A stretch of DNA of 14,922 bases from Mogibacterium sp. (GTDB lineage: Bacteria > Bacillota > Clostridia > Peptostreptococcales > Anaerovoracaceae): contig JAFREV010000092.1 of the NCBI GenBank assembly GCA_017434685.1, forward strand, positions 1-14,922, written 5' to 3'. Positions 6,645 to 11,794 of this stretch are shown piece after piece. The stretch's first letter is position 1; each line of letters begins with the position of its first letter. The position numbers were made by a program, and so were the translations under genes. Under the pieces are notes generated by a model. It made no database searches, was not told where the DNA came from, and saw only the letters and a list, made by a program, of their open reading frames with translations.

Positions 6645-7751
6645 ATGAGTAAGAAGTGGGTTGCAGCGATAGCAATATACCTCGGGCTCCTGACCGTTTG
6701 TATAGTGGTATTGTATGCTGTCCCTTCGGTCAGAGGCATTCTCGAGAGGACATATATAGCCGAATACGGTGAACTGGACGTCAAGGATGAGGTCTCCGCT
6801 TTTATAGTACGAGACGAGGATGTGTTTGTTGCAAAGCAGAGCAGCGACATCAACAGGCTCATCGAAGAGGGAGAGCTCGTCAAGGCGGCATCGGCAGTGG
6901 TAGAACTCACTCCGAGAGAAGGAGATGATAAAACTGCTGAGAGCGGTTCATACGATGACATCGTAAAGGAACTCGGAGATGCCGCAAAGAAGACCGGAAA
7001 AGGCTACACGTCCGAGTCCGGATATGTGAGTTACAGTGTGGATGGTGTAGAGGCAGCTCTCACCACGGACAGGATGGAAGAACTCACCAAGGAAGACTAT
7101 AAGTCCCTGACGGATCGCAAGAGCAAAGAAACTCCTAAAAACAGGTGTAAAAAAGGCGAACCCGTATTCAAGATAGTCAAGAACAGCAAGTGGTATCTCG
7201 TCTATTACACAGACAAGGAAAACGGCGCGAGATACAGCGAGGGCAGTTACATCTACATGGATGTAGCAGGTGAGGATATCAGAGTCAGGGTATACAAGGT
7301 CGAAGAACTGAGTGATGAGACGAGAGTCATACTCGAGTGCAAATCATTTTTCGAAGGGTTCCTCGAAACGAGAGCTCTGGAGACAACGGTAACCTTGAAC
7401 AGCGCTGAAGGGCTCATACTTGAGGAAGACAGCATCGTTGAAAAGGACGGGCAGGACGGAGTCTTCGTCAAGAATAAAATCGGCGAGCATATATTTAAGC
7501 CGGTACTCGTAGTGGCGAGAGATAAGGGCAAATGCGTTGTTTATTCGGACACATATCTCGATGCAGACGGCAACTTCGTAGAGACGGTAGGCACATATGA
7601 TGAAATAATTGCAAAGCCTGACGAAGAAGACTTGGCATCGATAGGAATAAAACCGAAAAAAGAAGACGAAGAGTCGAAAGACGCTAAAGATAAAGATACA
7701 AAAGAGAAAGACGCTAAAGAAAAAGACACAAAAGATAATGGCGATCAGTGA
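6645..7751 (+). CDS. HlyD-like membrane-anchored adaptor protein
   Basis: A 368-residue protein with one N-terminal membrane segment (residues about 4-26) and a long outside part. Segments such as VSAFIVRDEDVFVA near 50-63 and GEPVFKIVKNSKWYLVYYTD near 171-190 resemble the barrel-sandwich of HlyD/membrane-fusion adaptors, without the long coiled-coil hairpin of efflux adaptors. Homologues next to yggS-sepF occur in Clostridia, usually called HlyD family proteins with no tested function. The last 25 residues are a charged Lys/Asp tail made of two copies of a 10-residue repeat (KDAKDKDTKE, KDAKEKDTKD). The ATG follows AGAGGG by 3 bases. It is the first gene of the division operon and overlaps yggS by 14 bases. 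No transporter ATPase or permease is beside it, so a structural envelope role is as likely as transport. Confidence 0.75.
   Translation: MSKKWVAAIAIYLGLLTVCIVVLYAVPSVRGILERTYIAEYGELDVKDEVSAFIVRDEDVFVAKQSSDINRLIEEGELVKAASAVVELTPREGDDKTAESGSYDDIVKELGDAAKKTGKGYTSESGYVSYSVDGVEAALTTDRMEELTKEDYKSLTDRKSKETPKNRCKKGEPVFKIVKNSKWYLVYYTDKENGARYSEGSYIYMDVAGEDIRVRVYKVEELSDETRVILECKSFFEGFLETRALETTVTLNSAEGLILEEDSIVEKDGQDGVFVKNKIGEHIFKPVLVVARDKGKCVVYSDTYLDADGNFVETVGTYDEIIAKPDEEDLASIGIKPKKEDEESKDAKDKDTKEKDAKEKDTKDNGDQ
7677..7736 (+). repeat. Two-copy 30-bp tandem repeat at the end of the hlyD-like gene
   Basis: Units 7677-7706 and 7707-7736 differ at three bases. Each is exactly ten codons, so the duplication keeps frame, adding a 10-residue Lys/Asp repeat to the protein tail. 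The second unit ends one base before the yggS ATG at 7738, so the repeat also supplies the yggS upstream region. Confidence 0.85.
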
Positions 7752-8436
7752 CAGGTTTGAAGAGATAATAAGGCGCAAGAATGAAGCTGCATTGAGAAGC
7801 GGCAGAAAGCCGGAGGATGTATTGCTCGTTGCGGTCACCAAAACGCATACCGCGGATGAGATCAACCTGGCTATTGATGCCGGCGCTACTGATATCGGAG
7901 AGAACAGAGTGCAGGAACTTCTCGAAAAATACGAGAATGTAAAGCCTGTGAACTGGCATCTGATAGGACATCTTCAGACAAACAAAGTTAAGAATGTAAT
8001 AGGCAAGGTCGTGATGATTCACTCTGTGGACTCTCTCAAACTTGCCCGCGAGATAGACAAAAGATCCGAAGCAGCGGGGCTTGTGACGGATATACTGATA
8101 GAGATCAATTCTGCGATGGAGGAGACGAAATCCGGAATAGATGCAAAGGATCTCAGAGAACTGACAGAGCAGATAGTATCGGAGTGTGGAAATGTCAGGA
8201 TCAGAGGCCTGATGTGCATACCGCCGATTGCAATAGAACCCGAGGATGCAAGGCCTTATTTCAAAGAGGCTGCGGCACTCTTCGAAGATATGAAGAATTG
8301 GGATTATCCTAAGGAGCGTTTTTTGCCGGATGAACTTTCTATGGGTATGTCCGGAGATTTCGAAGTAGCAATCGAAGAAGGAGCAACAATAGTCAGAGTA
8401 GGCAGTTCGATTTTCGGGCCGCGTAATTACAGATAG
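7738..8436 (+). CDS. yggS: YggS/PLPBP family pyridoxal-phosphate homeostasis protein
   Basis: A PLP-binding protein of the YggS/YlmE/PROSC family, a single-domain alanine-racemase-like TIM barrel without known catalysis that buffers PLP and affects amino-acid balance. At 232 residues it is normal length. Seen motifs: LLVAVTKTH with the PLP lysine K35, DIGENRVQEL at 52-61, NWHLIGHLQTNK at 72-83, IRGLMCIPP near 155-163, and LSMGMSGDFEVAI...VRVGSSIFGPR at the C-terminus. The ATG lies inside the end of the upstream gene and has no recognisable Shine-Dalgarno sequence in the A-rich stretch before it, so it probably depends on ribosomes finishing that gene. It precedes sepF, as ylmE does in Bacillus. 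Confidence 0.97.
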   Translation: MAISDRFEEIIRRKNEAALRSGRKPEDVLLVAVTKTHTADEINLAIDAGATDIGENRVQELLEKYENVKPVNWHLIGHLQTNKVKNVIGKVVMIHSVDSLKLAREIDKRSEAAGLVTDILIEINSAMEETKSGIDAKDLRELTEQIVSECGNVRIRGLMCIPPIAIEPEDARPYFKEAAALFEDMKNWDYPKERFLPDELSMGMSGDFEVAIEEGATIVRVGSSIFGPRNYR

Positions 8437-8450
8437 GGGAGGCACACAAA

Positions 8451-8990
8451 ATGAGTTTTATGGACAAAATGAAAGACCTTGTAGGCATAGGAGAGGAATA
8501 CGATGATGATATGGAAGTATCTCAGGAAGAAATAGAAGCTTACAAGAAAGAAATAAGCAGGGAAGAACCCATAAGCGCAGCGGCTACTGCATCCGCATCT
8601 GCTGCACCTGCTGCACATACATCATTCAGTGATATTGAGAGGCCTTTGCCAAAGACTCCGATTGCATCGATGGCAGACAGGGAGTCAGCCAATGCTTCAG
8701 GACAGTTCCGCATGGTGGTTATCGAACCGAAGAACCTCGACGAGTGCAAGAAACTTGTAGACAATATGAGGAACTTCAAGCCGATCATCGTAAACCTCGA
8801 AAGAGTCGAGACGGACATGGCTCGCAAGATGTTTGACTTCCTCAACGGAGCTACATATGCACTCGAAGGAAACGCACAGAAAATTAATCAGAATATCTAC
8901 ATTTTTGCTCCAAAGAATGTTAACATAAAGGCGATGGTAGACAGGGCTACAGAGTCAGGCAAACCTGCAAGCACAAGCCCATGGCAATAG
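8451..8990 (+). CDS. sepF: Cell division protein SepF
   Basis: SepF binds FtsZ, anchors it to the membrane and shapes the septum. The 179-residue protein has the expected three parts: an N-terminal amphipathic helix (MSFMDKMKDLVGI) that inserts in the membrane, a variable acidic and Ala-rich linker (about 15-85), and the conserved SepF core at about 88-160 (VVIEPKNLDECKKLVDNM, PIIVNLERVETDMARKMFDFLNGATYALEG, INQNIYIFAP). GGGGAGG at 8436-8442 lies 8 bases before the ATG and partly overlaps the yggS stop, so the two genes are closely linked. Many Firmicutes have ylmG and ylmH between sepF and divIVA; both are missing here. Confidence 0.97.
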   Translation: MSFMDKMKDLVGIGEEYDDDMEVSQEEIEAYKKEISREEPISAAATASASAAPAAHTSFSDIERPLPKTPIASMADRESANASGQFRMVVIEPKNLDECKKLVDNMRNFKPIIVNLERVETDMARKMFDFLNGATYALEGNAQKINQNIYIFAPKNVNIKAMVDRATESGKPASTSPWQ

Positions 8991-9050
8991 CAAATAAAGA
9001 GAGTATACATATATAAGCAGACAAAAACAGAAAGGTTAAGGTGCTAAACT

Positions 9051-9746
9051 ATGATAATGCCTATAGACATTGATAAGAAAGAATTCAGCCGTGATAAGAA
9101 AGGATACAACTCCAGAGAGGTAGATGAATTTCTGGATTTAATCGTTGCAGATTACGAAAAGATCCTCAACGACAACAGACAGATGGCTCACAAGATTAAA
9201 TCCCTTGAGGCTCAGCTTTCCGAGGCACAGAAAGATGACGGTGCGATGGTAGAGACACTCGAGACCGCTAAGAAGCTCATGGCAGACATCTCCGCAAGTG
9301 CAGAGAGAAGAGCTGAGCTTATGATGAGAGATGCTGAACTTGAGGCCGAGAATATGCTCTCCGATGCAAAGATGAGCATCAAGAGAATCACAGAGGAGCA
9401 TAGTATGCTCAGCAACAAGGTCAGAAGACTCAGAACTAATTTCCGCAGAATGCTCGAAAACGAGCTTGCCAAACTCGATGAGGATGAGTTCGATGTAATC
9501 AAAGAACTCGATGACGGTGAGTTCAAGGCAGTTGAAGAGGAAATTACAACTGAAGATAAGGCGCCTACCAGAATAATCGATAAAAAGGATATTGCGGATG
9601 CCACAGGAGAGTTCAAGTCGCTCGAGGATGAGCTTTCAGAGCCTGCAACAGATATGAAGGAAGCCACTCTCTCTGATCTTTCCGAGAGCCTCAAGAAAAT
9701 GGCCGAGGAACCTGCATCAATCAGCGATACGATTATACTCAAATAA
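9051..9746 (+). CDS. divIVA: DivIVA domain-containing cell-pole/septum protein
   Basis: DivIVA proteins bind negatively curved membrane at poles and septa and recruit division or wall-growth partners. The N-terminal domain is clear: MPIDIDKKEFSRDKKGYNSREVDEFLDLI at residues 3-31, including the GYNSREVDEFL signature. A long coiled coil follows (about 35-150), then an acidic, Ser/Thr-containing tail (about 150-231) that varies between species. The ATG at 9051 has AAGGTG 7 bases upstream; a second ATG at 9057 would be too far from it. It lies 60 bases after sepF with no terminator between, so the genes are probably co-transcribed. Length (231) is typical. Confidence 0.95.
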   Translation: MIMPIDIDKKEFSRDKKGYNSREVDEFLDLIVADYEKILNDNRQMAHKIKSLEAQLSEAQKDDGAMVETLETAKKLMADISASAERRAELMMRDAELEAENMLSDAKMSIKRITEEHSMLSNKVRRLRTNFRRMLENELAKLDEDEFDVIKELDDGEFKAVEEEITTEDKAPTRIIDKKDIADATGEFKSLEDELSEPATDMKEATLSDLSESLKKMAEEPASISDTIILK

Positions 9747-9823
9747 CAGGATGCCTAAAGGACAGTGTCAATCATACGGCTAATTACTGACGAGACATAG
9801 CGTTACTGACATAATAAAACAAT

Positions 9824-9853
9824 AGAAGAGTTCTTGCGAACTCTTCTTTTTTT
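9824..9853 (+). terminator. Intrinsic terminator after divIVA
   Basis: A perfect 10-bp stem (9824-9833 with 9838-9847, AGAAGAGTTC in the left arm) closes a TTGC loop and is followed by T7 at 9847-9853. On the minus strand the flank is only moderately T-rich, so it is less convincing as the end of the converging regulator gene. Confidence 0.92.
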
Positions 9854-9888
9854 ATCGGCTGTGCAGGTTTTATGCTTCTGAGTACTGT

Positions 9889-10287
9889 TTACTCAAAATC
9901 CGTATTGCCGATTTTTTCGTTTCTTTTTGAGTTGACGTGGTTGCAGATTGCAACATAAGCCTCATGAGAGATGACGTGCTCTATCTCGCATGCATCCATC
10001 TCCGCTTGTGCTTTATCGACACCAACCATTTCGAGAAGTGCGGTAATGGTTTTATGCCTCTCGTATACCCTCTGTGCAATCTTTAGACCGTCCGGCGTCA
10101 ATGTTATAGGGCCATTCGGCTCCATTTTGATATATCCGTTTTCTTTAAGTCTCTTTACTGCATATGAAACGCTTGGCTTAGTAACACCAAGATGTTTTGC
10201 AATATCTATTGATCTGATATAGCCGTGTTCTTCCTGAAGAATAAGCATGGTCTCCAGGTAGTCCTCGGCTGATTTCTGTATCTTCAT
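9889..10287 (-). CDS. DtxR/MntR-family metal-dependent repressor
   Basis: A 132-residue winged-helix regulator that represses metal-uptake genes when loaded with Mn(II) or Fe(II). The HTH is at about 25-50 (SIDIAKHLGVTKPSVSYAVKRL) with the wing after it (GPITLTPDGLKIA), then the metal-binding dimerisation domain. It lacks the C-terminal SH3-like/FeoA domain of DtxR, as MntR does. By alignment to Bacillus MntR the ligands are D9, E12, H78, C100, E103 and H104: five match MntR (D8, E11, H77, E102, H103), but E99 is replaced by cysteine, as in DtxR. GGGAGG on the minus strand (10295-10300) sits 7 bases before the ATG. It is divergent from the PerR-like gene. Whether it senses Mn or Fe is unclear, so no gene symbol is given. 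Confidence 0.9.
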   Translation of the reverse strand: MKIQKSAEDYLETMLILQEEHGYIRSIDIAKHLGVTKPSVSYAVKRLKENGYIKMEPNGPITLTPDGLKIAQRVYERHKTITALLEMVGVDKAQAEMDACEIEHVISHEAYVAICNHVNSKRNEKIGNTDFE

Positions 10288-10308
10288 ACCCTGTCCTCCC
10301 TACTTGGG

Positions 10309-10400
10309 TAACAATATCATAAAAGGGGGGTGGATAACAATAGTATTGGTTGAATTAAGGGTTAACAATAAGGGCGGAAATTTTGATATGCTTAACAAAA
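10309..10400. repeat. Four short TAACAA repeats in the divergent regulator gap
   Basis: TAACAATA occurs at 10309-10316, 10335-10342 and 10363-10370, and TAACAAAA at 10393-10400, all in the same orientation with start spacings of 26, 28 and 30 bases. On the minus strand they read TTGTTA, somewhat like -35 boxes for the DtxR-family gene. This 230-base gap holds no gene. The repeats may be operators or chance in AT-rich DNA. Confidence 0.4.
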
Positions 10401-10407
10401 ATAATAG

Positions 10408-10436
10408 TTGACAGGGGGATTGAAAAGCTCTATAAT
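10408..10436 (+). promoter_or_regulatory. Consensus promoter of the perR-like gene
   Basis: A perfect TTGACA at 10408-10413, a 17-bp spacer and a perfect TATAAT at 10431-10436. The predicted start is near 10443, at the left edge of the Fur-type operator. Confidence 0.9.
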
Positions 10437-10441
10437 GTCAC

Positions 10442-10468
10442 TATCGATAATGATTATCATTATTGATA
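10442..10468. promoter_or_regulatory. Fur-type operator at the transcription start
   Basis: A 27-bp palindrome centred on 10455 with one mismatched pair; its core GATAATGATTATCATTATT (10446-10464) matches the classical 19-base Fur box at 17 positions. It also contains a 7-1-7 site (10445-10459) that matches the Bacillus Fur consensus TGATAATNATTATCA except for its first base. Bound protein here would block RNA polymerase, so negative autoregulation or control by another Fur-family protein is expected. Confidence 0.85.
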
Positions 10469-10517
10469 TGTTTTCCAACACTTGAATTATCAATGTGTTT
10501 AGCAAAGGACTAGCAAG

Positions 10518-10913
10518 ATGACCAGATACAGCAGACAGAGAGAAGCAATAAGGAAACAGCTTTCGAACAGAGGGGATCATCCCACTGCTGAGACTTTGTA
10601 TGCCGAGCTCAAAACAAATTTCCCTGAACTGAGTTTGGCTACCGTGTATCGCAATCTCGGTCAGCTCGTATCCTGGGGAGAAGTTGCAAGGATTGACGCC
10701 TACGGGGCGGCACGGTTCGACTGGAGAGTCGAACCGCATTCGCACTTTTTCTGCAGGGAGTGCGGATGCGTCATCGATCTGCCGGAGGCAGACGATATCG
10801 TGCCGCATAACCTCGAGGAAAGATTCGATGGTGTCATCGAATCCAGCGCATCCAACTATTTCGGACTATGCAAGGAATGCAAGGAGAAATCGGACAAGAT
10901 TGCCAAGAATTGA
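10518..10913 (+). CDS. perR: Fur-family regulator, PerR-like
   Basis: A 131-residue Fur-superfamily repressor. The N-terminal winged helix includes HPTAETLY at 21-28 and the recognition helix SLATVYRNLGQL at 39-50. The C-terminal half has both structural zinc CxxC pairs (C79/C82 and C118/C121). Residues aligning with the Bacillus PerR sensing site are all present: H21, D68, H74, H76 and D87 (PerR H37, D85, H91, H93, D104); Fur proteins normally carry Glu at the last position. In PerR, iron-catalysed oxidation of two of these histidines releases DNA. AAAGGA at 10504-10509 lies 8 bases before the ATG. It is followed by rubrerythrin, a common PerR target, but its own operator is Fur-type. The N-terminus is about 16 residues shorter than Bacillus PerR, as in many clostridial members. 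Fur cannot be excluded. Confidence 0.85.
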   Translation: MTRYSRQREAIRKQLSNRGDHPTAETLYAELKTNFPELSLATVYRNLGQLVSWGEVARIDAYGAARFDWRVEPHSHFFCRECGCVIDLPEADDIVPHNLEERFDGVIESSASNYFGLCKECKEKSDKIAKN

Positions 10914-10949
10914 GATGCAAACTAATGTTAAAAACTGACTGAGTTCAGT

Positions 10950-10955
10950 TATAAT
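10950..10955 (+). promoter_or_regulatory. Probable -10 box of the rubrerythrin gene with adjoining inverted repeat
   Basis: TATAAT at 10950-10955 has no good -35 box at the usual distance (GTTAAA at 10927-10932 with 17 bp). AACTGA at 10933-10938 and TCAGTT at 10945-10950 form an inverted repeat that fills the spacer and touches the -10. It looks like neither a Fur nor a PerR box. A promoter lacking a -35 with a palindrome there suggests a regulated start. Confidence 0.5.
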
Positions 10956-10996
10956 AAAAACACTAATTTATAAGTATATTTAAGGAGGAAGTAATT

Positions 10997-11545
10997 ATGG
11001 CTAAATGGGTATGCAGTGTATGCGGTTATGTTCATGAAGGAGATCAGGCACCTGAGAAGTGCCCGCAGTGCGGAGTTCCTGCAGAGAAGTTCGTTAAGCA
11101 GGATGAGAACGAAGAGATGACTTGGGCTTCCGAGCACGTAGTAGGCGTTGCTCAGGGTTGCGATCCAGAGATCTTCGAGTTCCTCAAGGCTGAGTTCATG
11201 GGCGAGTGCTCCGAGGTTGGTATGTACCTCGCTATGAGCAGGGTTGCCGCAAGAGAAGGCTACGGCGAGATCGCAGAATACTGGAGAAGAGCAGCTCTCG
11301 AAGAGGCAGAGCATGCTTCCAGATATGCTGAGATGGTAGGCGAAGTTCTGACTGACAGCACAAAGAAGAATCTCGAGATGAGAGTTGCCGCAGAGAACGG
11401 CGCTTGCGCTAACAAGACAGCTATGGCTAAGAAGGCTAAAGAGCTCGGACTCGACGCTATTCATGACAGCGTGCATGAGATGGCAAGAGACGAGGCCAGA
11501 CACGGCAAGGCATTTAAGGGTCTTCTCGAGCGTTACTTCGGATAA
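10997..11545 (+). CDS. rbr: Reverse rubrerythrin (rubredoxin domain first)
   Basis: A peroxide- and oxygen-scavenging enzyme of anaerobes that reduces hydrogen peroxide to water with electrons from NADH-linked donors. At 182 residues it has the reversed layout: the rubredoxin Fe(SCys)4 domain comes first (CSVCGY with C6/C9, then CPQCG with C22/C25), followed by the ferritin-like diiron domain from about 55. Probable iron ligands are E70 (MGECSE), E103 and H106 (LEEAEHASR), E133 (AAENGA), and E166 and H169 (DEARH). A near-perfect TAAGGAGG-like site (10982-10988) lies 8 bases before the ATG, suggesting strong expression. It lies downstream of the PerR-like gene with its own -10 box, and that regulator is the natural candidate to control it. 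Related proteins in Clostridium acetobutylicum are strongly oxygen-induced. Confidence 0.97.
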   Translation: MAKWVCSVCGYVHEGDQAPEKCPQCGVPAEKFVKQDENEEMTWASEHVVGVAQGCDPEIFEFLKAEFMGECSEVGMYLAMSRVAAREGYGEIAEYWRRAALEEAEHASRYAEMVGEVLTDSTKKNLEMRVAAENGACANKTAMAKKAKELGLDAIHDSVHEMARDEARHGKAFKGLLERYFG

Positions 11546-11616
11546 AGCTTGTCTTTAACGAAAAATACTTCGCTTTATTACAGCGAATCCGAAAAATGCT
11601 AAAGTGCATAAATAAT

Positions 11617-11647
11617 AGAGGTCGTCACCTGTGTGATGGCCTCTTTT
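11617..11647 (+). terminator. Intrinsic terminator after rubrerythrin
   Basis: A 12-bp stem with two G-U pairs (11617-11628 with 11633-11644, AGAGGTCGTCAC in the left arm) closes a CTGT loop and is followed by a short T run. A weaker hairpin without T run (TTCGCT at 11569-11574 with AGCGAA at 11582-11587) lies between it and the rbr stop. Confidence 0.8.
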
Positions 11648-11675
11648 CCATTCCTAAATATGCTTTTATTCTTTA

Positions 11676-11704
11676 TATACACGAGCCGCAAAATGGGGTA
11701 AAAT
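11676..11704 (+). promoter_or_regulatory. Possible promoter of the surface-protein gene
   Basis: TATACA at 11676-11681, a 17-bp spacer and TAAAAT at 11699-11704 form a moderate match. It would give a leader of about 85 bases. The ribosome binding site of the following gene is poor (GTGGA near 11781-11785). I see no riboswitch in the leader. Confidence 0.35.
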
Positions 11705-11794
11705 TATGTCCAAAGGTGTACGTTATCAGAACCGGTGCAACTTATTTAGCAAGGATATGGATTTGAGGTTCTCGAATCTTGTGGAACAATTATT

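Noticed and set aside
9784..9810. TTACTGAC repeated at 9784-9791 and 9803-9810 after divIVA
   Set aside because: Two 8-base copies 19 bases apart with no associated gene, promoter or symmetry; noted only as a possible chance repeat.
11767..11778. tRNA T-loop-like GGTTCTCGAATC before the surface-protein gene
   Set aside because: No acceptor, D or anticodon stem can be built around it and there is no CCA end, so it is not a tRNA or an obvious tRNA fragment.
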